From Trifolium pratense (taxonomy: Eukaryota > Streptophyta > Magnoliopsida > Fabales > Fabaceae): 64,000 bases of DNA. The notes below the pieces were generated by a model. That model ran no database searches, was not told the DNA's origin, and was given only the letters and a program-made list of their open reading frames with translations. The stretch covers positions 33,628,635-33,692,634 of the forward strand of contig NC_060063.1 in assembly GCF_020283565.1 (NCBI RefSeq), read 5' to 3'. Every line of letters starts with the position of its first letter. Position 1 is the stretch's first letter. The position numbers were made by a program, and so were the translations under genes. Below are positions 22,426 to 32,224 of this stretch, piece by piece.

Positions 22426-25400
22426 TAACTCCTCATGCAGGCAAATTCCTAATTTGCCCCTGAGCCTTTCAAATTGTGTTGCATCCAATGCTTTAGTGAA
22501 AATGTCAGCCACCTGTTCCTCTATAGCAACATGCTCCAACTTCACAATATTTTCTTCTACTAAATCCCTGATGAAGTGATGACGAATGTCAATATGCTTT
22601 GTTCTACTGTGCTGTATTGGGTTTTTCGAAATATTTATGGCGCTCATGTTGTCACAGTACAGTGTTAGAGCATCCTGTTCAACATTGTATTCCTTAAGCA
22701 TCTGCTTCATCCACAATAGTTGAGAGCAACTACTCCCAGCTGCAATGTACTCAGCCTCTGCAGTGGATAGAGAAACACAGTTTTGTTTCTTGCTAAACCA
22801 TGAGATAAGATTCTCTCCTAGGTAAAAACATCCACCAGAGGTGCTTTTTCTGTCATCAGCACATCCAGCCCAATCTGCATCACAATATCCCATCAACCTA
22901 GCATTGTTGGTGTGGGAATACATTAATCCATAATCAGAGGTTCCATTGACATACTTCAGAATTCTTTTTACTTGTGTAAGATGGCTCATTTTTGGCTCAG
23001 CTTGGTACCTTGCACATACACCAACAGCAAAGGTGATGTCAGGTCTGCTTGCTGTGAGGTATAGTAGGCTTCCTATCATGCTTCTGTACAGGCTTTGGTC
23101 TACATCTACACCTTTCTCATCCTTGGTTAATTTCAGATGTGTGGCAGCAGGTGTTCTTTTGTGAACTGCATTTTCCATGCCAAATTTCTTTATGATATTT
23201 TTAGCATACTTGCTTTGAGACACAAATATTGTGTCTTCCATCTGTTTTACCTGTAATCCAAGAAAATAGGTTAGTTCACCTACCAAGCTCATCTCAAATT
23301 CAGACTGCATTTGTCTCACAAAGTGTTGGACCATCGGTTCTGCCATCCCACCAAAGACTATGTCATCAACATATATCTGTGCTATCAACAAGTTTCCATT
23401 CATTTCTTTGACAAACAAGGTCTTGTCATTTCCACCTTTCTTGTATCCTTGGTTGATCAGGAATTCAGTTAGCCTCTCATACCAAGCCCTTGGTGCTTGT
23501 TTCAAGCCATACAAAGCCTTTTTTAGTTTGTAGACATGATCCGGATAATTTGGATCTGTAAAACCTTTGGGCTGTTCAACAAACACTTCTTCACGAAGAT
23601 ACCCATTTAGAAAAGCGCTCTTGACATCCATTTGGTATAGTTTGAGTTTGAGGATGCAAGCTACACCAAGAAGCAGCCTTATGGATTCTAGTCTTGCTAC
23701 GGGGGCAAAGGTCTCATCAAAGTCGATTCCCTCTACCTGAGTGTAGCCTTGAGCTACCAGTCTTGCCTTATTCCTTGTTACTGTGCCCTTCTCATCAGAT
23801 TTATTCTTGTATATCCATTTAGTACCTATGACATTTACTCCATGTGGTCTTGGAACAAGATCCCAGGCTTCATTTCTCTTGAATTGATTCAATTCTTCCT
23901 GCATTGCTACAATCCAGAACTCATCAGTAAGAGCCTCTTTTATGTTCTTAGGCTCAAATTTTGATACAAAGCAAGTGTTTGAGATAGCATCAATTTTTCT
24001 TCTGGTAGTAATGCCCTGGTCAGGATCACCTATGATCAAATCTTTAGGATGATTCTTCTGTGTCCTAATAGATGGTGCTTTTACTGGGACAGGTACAGAG
24101 TCTTGATCAGATTCCTCACCTTTTAATTCAGACTTTTCACTTTGTGTCATCTCATCAGAATTGTCAAGGGATGGTTCAACATCTGTTTCCACATCCTGTG
24201 TTTGAGTGGATGGTGCATCATCAATTACAACATTGATCGTTTCCATAATGACTTTGGTTTTTGAGTTGTAGACCCTGTAGGCTCTGCTATTTAAAGAGTA
24301 TCCCAGAAATATACCTTCTTCACTTTTAGGATCAAGTTTTCGTCTTGGTTCTCTGTCAGCAAGAATGTAGCATTTACTCCCAAAAATGTGAAAGTGTTTC
24401 ACAGTTGGCTTTCTTCCCTTCCATAACTCATATAAGGTTGCAGATGTTCCCTTTTTAAGTGTTACACGGTTGTGTATGTAGCATGCTGTACTCATAGCCT
24501 CTGCCCAGAATTGATATGGAAGACCCTTGGCATGAAGCATAACCCTAGCAGACTCTTGAATGGTTCTATTCTTTCTCTCTACTACACCATTTTGTTGTGG
24601 TGTTATGGGGGCAGAGAATTCATGTTGGATACCTTCTGATGCACAGAAATCATAGAATTTGCTGTTTTCAAATTCCTTCCCATGATCGCTTCTGACCCTT
24701 ATGATAACAGACTCCTTTTCTCTTTGAAGTTGTACACATAAGTTTCTAAATGTTTCAAAACTATCTGATTTTTCTTTAAGGAAATCTATCCATGTAAATC
24801 TAGAGAAATCATCCACCATAACAAAAGCATACCTTTTTCCTCCAAGACTTTCAGTCTGCATAGGTCCCATCAAGTCCATATGTAATAATTCAAGTGTTCT
24901 GGTAGTAGTTTGATGTTGAAGCCTTGGATGCGCCACCTTGGTTTGTTTGCCTATCTGACATTCTCCACATATTGTTCCTTCGTCTATCTTTAGCTTGGGT
25001 AATCCTCTGATTGCTTCTTCAGCTATGGCCTTTTTCATTCCTCTTAGATGTAGATGGCCTAACTTTTGATGCCAGAGTTTGACTTCATCATTTTTGCTTA
25101 TGAGGCAAGTAGACATATAATTTCCTTCTTCAGATACCCACAAGTAACAATTGTCTTTGGACCTTGCTCCCTTCATTATCAGTCTTCCTTCTCCATCCGT
25201 AACAAGACATTCTGATTGTGTGAAGTTCACCTTCATGCCTTGGTCACACAATTGACTGATGCTAATCAAATTGGCTGTAAGACCTTTTACTAACAGAACA
25301 TTGTCCAAGTTTGGTAACCCATTGTCAATTAGATTCCCAATTCCTTTTATTTCTCCCTTAGCTCCATCTCCAAAAGTTACAAAACTTGTGGCATAGGATC

Positions 25401-27312
25401 TTAGATTGGCTAGATACCCTTCCACTCCAGTCATGTGTCTAGAGCATCCACTGTCAAAATACCAATCTTGTCTGGATGATGCCCGCAGTGATGTATGGGC
25501 TATCAGGCTTACACCATCTTCCTTCTTTTTCCACTCTTTCTTGACATTCACGTTCTCAGATTTGGGTTCAAGTGATCGTGAATTCTGTGGATAGCCATAC
25601 AGCTTGTAGCAGTAAGGTCTGATGTGCCCTTTCCTACCACAGTAATGACACCTCCAATTCCTTCTTTTAGTCCTAGATTTTGACCTGTTGTATCGATGGT
25701 GAGGCGGATGTTGAGGCATCGAGTTAGTCTGGACATGCTGCTTGGGTTTCAACCATGTGTCAGTTCCCTGATGTGTGGGAGGATGAGGAGGTAGTAACCC
25801 ACCACTAACATGAAAAGTTTTATTAATGGGGGTAGTGATAGTAGCTTTGTTGTAACCCATTTCTTGATCCACTATCTCATAGTCAAAACCAATAGGTTTC
25901 TTACCTGCACTTTGTTTTAACAGCATGGCTTGAAACTTTTCTTCTCCTGATGCAAAGACTCTAACTTGTTTTCTAGCATGCTCCAAGTCTTCATTCAGCT
26001 TCTCAATCTCTTTGTTAAGAGTCTTAATTATATCTAGACATTCATTCTTCTCAGCCTGTAGTTGGCAATTCGCCTTCTTTTGTTTTCCCAAGGCTTTGCA
26101 GAATTCATTGCTCCTGATGAATAGGTCTTTATAGGTAGTCAGTAGTTCTTCATAGGATGTTTCATCACATGATTCAGCATCAGATTCATAAACACCTGTC
26201 AATGCATTGACAAGTTTGGCAGATTCACCTTCATCTTCTTCTTCTGAATCCTCATCTGACCAAGTGACAGCAAGACTCTTCTTCTTCTTCAGAAAAGTAG
26301 GGCATTCAGATTTGATATGACCAAATCCTTCGCACTCATGACACTGAACTCCTCTAGATGAAGTACTTTTGTCATCACTTCTGGTCCTCCTTTGACTAGA
26401 TGCAGGTTTGTTGAAGTCAGTTTTGGTGCTTGGACCATTGAACTTATTGTTGAAGTCAGATTTGGTGCTTGGACCATTGAATTTATTTCTTTTGTCCATC
26501 CTCTTCATGATACGATTGAACTGTCTCCCAAGTAACACCATGGCTTCAGATAAACTTTCATCACTCTCCATATCTATCTCTTCACCTTCTGCCGTATTAG
26601 AAGTAAAAGCCAAACTTTTGTTTTTCTTCTCTTTTCTTTAGTTTATGCTCATCTCATAGGTTTGAAGTGAGCCTATTAGTTCATCCACTTGAATGTTGGC
26701 CAGATCCTGAGACTCTTCTATTGCTGTTACTTTCATGTCAAACCTCTTAGGTAGAGATCTGAGGATTTTGCTCACCAGCTTTTCATCTGATATGGGTTCT
26801 CCCAAAGCATCAAATGAATTTGCAAATTCTAAAATATTCATGTGAAAGTCATGAATAGTCTCTTCTTCCTTCATACTCAGATTTTCAAAGTTTGTGCGAA
26901 GTATCTGAAGTTTGGACAGCTTTACCTTGTTGGTTCCTTCATGTGCTTTCCTGAGTATTTCCCACGCCTGTTTGGCCACAGTGCATCGTTTGACAAGTCT
27001 GAACATGTTGATGTCCACCCCATTGAATATGGCATTTAAGGCTTTTGAACATGTTGGCCACAGTGCATCGTTTGACAAGTCTGAACATGTTGATGTCCAC
27101 CCCATAGAATAGTCTTTTGTAGGCTTGATTTCACTGGTTACCTTTCCATCCTTATCAATGACCACTGGGGGTTCCCATCCATTTTCTACAGCTTTCCATG
27201 TTCTGCTATCAATGGATTTAAGAAAAACCATCATCTTAGCTTTCCAGTAGTCATAGTTCTCAGGCCCAGTTAACAGTGGTGGTTTAGACACCGTTCCTCC
27301 TTCCTTGTCCAT
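22423..27312 (-). pseudogene. Element C gag-pol polyprotein, one nonsense codon
   Basis: Polyprotein of 1630 codons starting at the ATG at 27312 (MDKEGGTVSK). It has gag, CCHC knuckles (the first near residue 324, then CHYCGRKGHIRPYC), protease DSG, integrase with HMDLMGP, RSDHGKEF and GVVERKN, reverse transcriptase YVDD and a full RNase H. TAA at 26638-26640 interrupts gag before the first knuckle; element A has Arg there. Two other oddities sit in gag. About 58 bp are duplicated (26972-27029 and 27054-27111), so some 17 residues are read out of frame. A 13-residue unit (KFNGPST...) is tandemly repeated near 26411-26490. Integrase, reverse transcriptase and RNase H are unbroken. Confidence 0.93.
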
Positions 27313-27366
27313 CTCACCAGAAATTTCCGTCCCTGAAGCTCACCCTGAGTTTCGAGCAGGGTGCCT

Positions 27367-27380
27367 GCTCTGATACCAAT
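27367..27380 (-). other. Primer binding site of element C
   Basis: On the minus strand this reads TTGGTATCAGAGC directly after the 5' LTR. It matches the 3' end of plant initiator tRNA-Met. Confidence 0.85.
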
Positions 27381-28373
27381 TGAAATTCTGGCACACTAGT
27401 AACACGATGTTGAAAACGATGCTTCACCACTGCAATACACTTTTAATGCGTGAATGATCCAACATCCAACAGCGCATACAACATGAATAAAAAACTTAAC
27501 AGACTGAAAATAAATTAACACAGTAATTTGTTAACCCAGTTCAGCATAAGCCTACTCTGGGGGATACCAATCCAGGAGTGAATCCACTATGACAGTATTA
27601 GTTTGAAGCCCTCACTAAACTTCCAGTTTATGACTTCTCACCTAATCACCACCCGTGCTATATTCTACCTAAGACACACCTAGGTATGAGAACCTCCGCT
27701 CACCTCCTCTTGACCACAGACTCTGTGATCGTTACACAACACAGATAATTGATATGAAGTCACACTTCCTAAACATAGCTATTCCGTGCTTAAAAGCTTG
27801 GGAATACTTGACACACTATCTCCTTGCTTAGAAGCTCCAGAGATATTACAACACAATAACACAATTCTCAGACTTGCATCAGGGTGATACAAGCACAAGA
27901 AAAACAGTACACACTAAAACCTAAACACACGCTTTGTGAAATTCAATGACGGCTTCAGTGATTTGCACAAGGGTTCAGTCACCCTATAAATAACCTGAGC
28001 AACTAACATGGGCTAGGTCTTGAATTGGGCTTCAAACTTGTATCAGGTCCGAAAGTTCCTTCAAGGAATATTCTTCGAGCAAATGTTTTGTTTCCATAAA
28101 TAAGAGATTCTTTCTGAAACAAAACTAGGTCATGGCCGCCTTCTGGAGCATTAGGAAAGGCGCTGCTTGCCATACAAGTAAAATCACGTGGATTCCTTTT
28201 ATAGAATAAGGCGCGAGATTTAATGATAACAGGCCCGGCCCACTGGATGTGGTATCCAATGTTGAAGCATTCTGCGCAACATCTTGCTTGAACTTGATGG
28301 TGAAGCATTCTGCTCCACATCTAGCTTGATCATTTGTTTTAGCAAAATGAGGCCAAACTTTAAAACACCAATA
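27381..28373 (-). repeat. 5' LTR of element C
   Basis: It has the same length as 18152-19144. The terminal dinucleotide on its own strand is TA instead of TG (position 28372 is T where the other LTR has C), a point change after or during insertion. The CATAG duplication follows immediately. Confidence 0.93.
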
Positions 28374-29612
28374 CATAGTTTCTTCCACAGTGTGTGTTTC
28401 AGAAATATACAGTCTGTATGCTTTTGAGCGTTCAGAATATCCTATAAAGATACCCTTATAACCTCTAGCATCAAATTTCTTTAGATGGACTTTGTTGTTT
28501 AAGATATAACAAGTACATCCAAACTGATGAAAATAAGAAATGTCAGGCTTTCTTCCTTTGAACAGTTCATAAGCAGTTTTGTTCAATTTAGATCTGATAT
28601 AGATTCTATTTTGAACATAACATGCTGTGTTTACAGCTTCTGCCCATAAAAATTTTGCTACATTAGTTTCATGCATCATGGTTCTGGCCATTTCTTGTAG
28701 AGTTCTATTCTTCCTTTCTACAACCCCATTTTGTTGAGGAGTTCTAGGAGAAGAGAATTCATGCAAGATGCCATATTTTTCACAAAAGTTTTCAAAAGGT
28801 TCATTTTCAAATTCTCCACCATGATCACTTCTAACTTTTAAAATAGTGTAGCCTTTTTCATTTTGAATTTGTTTGCAGAAGATGCTAAACTCATCATAAG
28901 CTTCATCTTTTGTTCTTAGGAATTTTACCAAAGTCCATCTATTGTAATCATCAACAATTACTAATCCATACTTCTTTCCATTGATAGAGGCAGTGTGAAC
29001 TGGCCCAAAAAGATCAATGTGAAGAAGTTCCAATGGTCTTGAGGTAGAAACAATGTTCTTAGGTTTAAAAGATGATTTTGTAATCTTTCCTTTTTGACAT
29101 GAACCACAAAGTGTGTTTGAGTGATATTTAATTTTAGGTAAACCTCTGACAAGGTCAAGCTTACTAAGCTTAGAGATTAACCTCCAGTTAGCATGGCCTA
29201 ACCTCTTATGCCAGATCCATTTTTCTTCACTCAAGGTCAAAAGACACATCACTTTTTGTTCATTCAAATCAGAAAGATTAATTTTATAAACATTGTTCTT
29301 TCTCAGACCTTTGAATATAATGGAGTTATCAGATTGTTTAGATACAGTACATGATTCCTTATTAAAGACAACTACATAACCATTGTCGCAAAATTGACTT
29401 ATGCTCAATAAGTTATGTTTGAGTCCATCTACTGTACCTGTACCTATTATCTTTCCTTTTTGATTACCTCCAAAGCCAACAGATCCTCCTTCTTTCATAG
29501 TCAACTTAGAAAATAGTTGTTTGTCACCACTCATATGCCTTGAACATCCACTATCCAGATACCATGAGTGATTCATGATACTTCTTTGAGTGGCAGGTTG
29601 TATGAGAAACAA
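28374..29612 (-). CDS. Element B pol, 5' part: protease and integrase
   Basis: This segment reads from just before the protease motif (WYLDSGCSRHMSG) through the gag-pre-integrase zinc region (WHKRLGHAN, then CGSCQKGK) and the integrase core: [15 protein letters not shown] and GVVERKN supply D, D and E. It then runs into the C-terminal region YKGIFIGYSERSKAYRLY. It is interrupted by element C at 28373; codons beyond that belong to the C LTR. Relative to the gag frame upstream (ending TAA at 29615-29617), this frame is shifted by one base, with a TGA directly upstream in its own frame. A single indel at about 29613-29618 is therefore the simplest reading. Confidence 0.9.
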
Positions 29613-29614
29613 CT

Positions 29615-30863
29615 TTAATCATTGCGGTAGAACTCTTCATCACAGTTAATGATAAAGTCATCCCAGTATTCTTCCTCTTCATTTTTCAAGTTCTGATTGT
29701 TAACTTGAGAACTTGTCAGCCATTTGTCTAGGACATAAGCCCTTGTTCCTTTGCATAGGACTTGTTTCCATACTCTAGGTAGGATATATCCTTTCCTAGT
29801 TGGTAAATCTGAATGATACATTATTTCAGCTTTTGGTACCCATCTTCTGGGTCCACGATTGTTAGTCCACAAATGCTTACTATGTTGTCTAGTGTTAGAG
29901 AAAGATCTTGGTTTGGAATAATAACCTTTTTGAAATCTGTTATTATTCCAGGATTTGGATTGTTTATGATTCCAGGGTTTGTATTTATCACCAATCCCAT
30001 GTTCTGATTGATTATATCTACTGACTCTAGAATCATAAATAATCTGAGTCCTGTACTTCATCTGAGATTTAGAGTTTGAATTTTTACTTTTAAAAACTTC
30101 TGATCTTTTAGATTGACTAGCTTCAGGTACTGAAGTTCCTTTGGATCCAGAATTTGAAGTCTCAGATGTTAAAGCTTTCAGAACATCTGAACTAATGTTC
30201 TCAGGTTCTGAACAACTTCTGTCTTCTGAACTTTTCTTTCCAGATCCTGAGGCACTTGGTTCCTCTGAGCTGTCAGCTTCTAAATCACTCAGATCATCAT
30301 TGTCATTTTCAACAATACCAGGATTCTTTCCCTCTTCACTTGGTGGAACAACATAATAAACCCAAGATTTTCCAACCTTTTTGGCAAAGGTCTTTAGCTT
30401 TGAATATGTTCTACCATATTCATAGCCAGGTCCTTCTCCTCTATGTCTCAAAACATTATAAATTCTATTAGCAGCTTTGCTCTTCCCAAGGTTGAGATGC
30501 ACAAACTGTTGAAGAGCTATTTCCTGCTCATCAATAGGTTTGTGACAAACAGCACAACCCTTTTCAAAGTCATTCACTCTATTCAGAGTTTCTTGATACA
30601 GACCTTGAAAATGTTCTGCTTGCTCAGTCAGAGTGTTAAGCTTTTCTTGTAAAACTTTTTGTTTACTTAACACTCTGAGATGTTTCTCAATGACCTTGTT
30701 AAGTGCAGTTATAAGTTGAGATTTAGAACAGTCAGAAAATACCTCATCTGTTACTTCTGAATCTGATTCTGATTCATCCTCTGAGTCTGCATCTGAGTCA
30801 GTTGAAGCCATCAGGGCTAGATTTGCCTCTTCTTCTTCCTCAACTTCTTCCTCAGATGATAGC
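29615..30863 (-). pseudogene. Element B gag, distal part
   Basis: This is the C-terminal part of gag downstream of the D insertion. It starts with an acidic stretch (SSEEEVEEEEEANLALMA), has a coiled-coil region (KVIEKHLRVLSKQKVLQEKLNTL), and a CAVCHKP zinc-like pair. A Ser/Lys/Asn-rich basic region follows (YNQSEHGIGDKYKPWNHKQSK), then RRWVPKAEIMYHSD. It ends in a TAA at 29615-29617, where the protease frame lies one base away. Its reading frame joins 39504-40644 exactly when element D and one ATAGC are removed. Residues coded upstream of 30863 in this frame come from the D LTR. Confidence 0.85.
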
Positions 30864-32091
30864 TGATGACAAATCGTCACACTATCTAATCCATGCCTAT
30901 TTTAGCAACATTAGGTACATTTTAGTAGGTTTTTAGCAATAAATATGAGAGAAATCTAACCAATAGCTTGATTACTTGATTTGCAAGAAAACAGGAAAAA
31001 TTGCAGGATTTGAATGATTTTCACTACGCTGGGGGCGTAGGCCATCACGCGCCGCGTGATGGAGCTAACAGAGAGCCAAGATTCTGACTTTGATCACGCG
31101 CCGCGTGATGCCTTACCACGCGCGGCGTGAAGCTTTGCTGAAGATGAAGATTGCTCTCTGACTTGATCACGCGCCGCGTGATTCTGTTACCACGCGCGGC
31201 GTAGTTGATGAAATTGCAACCACGCGCGGCGTGATAGATCTGGCGCGCGGCGTGGTTGCCTTCTGTATATATATTTTCTGCAGAATTCTGTTTCAGGGTT
31301 GGAAAATTTCTGCACTTTTCACTACATTCTGGTTTTGATACTTGAAGATCGTGATTCAACACTCCAGTGGGAGCTCCAAGCGCATCAGATCATGGATTCA
31401 CAAGCCGTGGCGATGAAGCGAGGAAGCAATCGAAGAACGATGAGGAGCTAAACTCCTTTGGAGGTAGGATCTAGGGTAGTTTAGAATGTAGTTCAGCTAA
31501 ATGTAACCTGCAATTGTGTAAGATCATACTCTCTTTACAGTGTTCATTCAATTCAAGTCTGTTTCTAATGCTTTACAATCCTTCATTAGTGTTGTAATGA
31601 TTTTGAGTTAAGTCACGTGCGAGAGTATTGATTTAATGTCTGAACTGAATTGTATTGAGCACTCGAGTGTCTCCGGTCGAGAGATTGAGGCATAGAGTGT
31701 AGCGAACGATTGACGCGCGTTAATATCATTCGTTGTAGGTAGCTTCCGCCCGAGAGATCGGGGGAGTATCGACAACGAATAGAGTGGATTTTGACAAGAG
31801 ATTGCGATTCACTAATTTGTCGATCTAGTTGTGAACACTTGAGTAGTTCTTATGACATTGTAGGTTGTATGCGGTTAGCTATAGTCTAGATGATTCCGAT
31901 GATTCTACCTCGCTTTTCCTTATTATCAAAGCACGTTTTCTAGCCATTCATTACTCAACATACCCCCAATTTATGTGTAATTTTCTGTATAATGTCTATG
32001 AACACAATTCGACTAGCTTGATCACACAATCCCTGTGGATCGATATTTTTATTACTACGTGACTTTCGTGCACTTGCGAAATTAGTCATCA
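30864..32091 (+). repeat. 5' LTR of element D
   Basis: It begins TGATGACAAATCG and ends TTAGTCATCA. A cluster of CpG-rich palindromes occupies 31024-31257, directly upstream of the TATA box (TATATATA near 31267-31274). The ORFs of 105 and 65 codons inside it recur in the other LTR; they follow the palindrome repeats or chance and are not treated as genes. Confidence 0.95.
31024..31257 (+). repeat. Cluster of 17-bp CpG-rich interrupted palindromes in D LTR
   Basis: The unit is ATCACGCG-N-CGCGTGAT, two perfect 8-base arms around one central C or G. Full or near-full copies lie at 31044-31060, 31093-31109, 31116-31132, 31166-31182, 31189-31205, 31219-31235 and 31240-31257. A degenerate first copy (CTACGCTGGGGGCGTAG) is at 31024-31040. 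The same cluster is in the 3' LTR at about 38436-38669. The surroundings are AT-rich, so the cluster stands out sharply. Confidence 0.9.
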
Positions 32092-32094
32092 AGT

Positions 32095-32113
32095 TTTTGG
32101 CGCCGTTGCCGGG
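32095..32113 (+). other. Primer binding site of element D
   Basis: TTTGGCGCCGTTGCCGGGG lies a few bases after the LTR end. TGGCGCCGTTGCCGGGG is complementary to the 3' end of plant tRNA-Asp, typical of Athila/Tat gypsy elements. Confidence 0.88.
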
Positions 32114-32224
32114 GATTGTGATTGATTCAACTAGGCAATAGTGTTCATATTTTCTGTGTTTTCTTAAGTATTTTCTGTTTTATATTTGTTTCCCGGAGCG
32201 TTCTACTTGTGTGTTTCATTGTGC

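Larger units (their letters stand above)
18152..28373 (-). mobile_element. Element C: copia SIRE-type retrotransposon inserted in element B pol
   Basis: Two 993-bp LTRs (18152-19144 and 27381-28373) differ at about three positions. The TSD is CATAG at 18147-18151 and 28374-28378. It shares gag-pol and extra-ORF architecture, and much protein identity, with element A, but its LTR differs over most of its length. It is the best-preserved A-type copy here: the extra ORF is intact and gag-pol has a single nonsense codon. Confidence 0.95.

Noticed and set aside
31024..31257. CRISPR-like spaced repeats
   Set aside because: Spacers are irregular, units are palindromic and variable, and the host is a plant. 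This is an LTR motif cluster.
31045..31362. 105-codon ORF inside the D LTR with repeated HAAR-like residues
   Set aside because: It is a translation of the CpG palindrome cluster, lies opposite to the element's transcription and is copied in both LTRs. No protein feature supports it.
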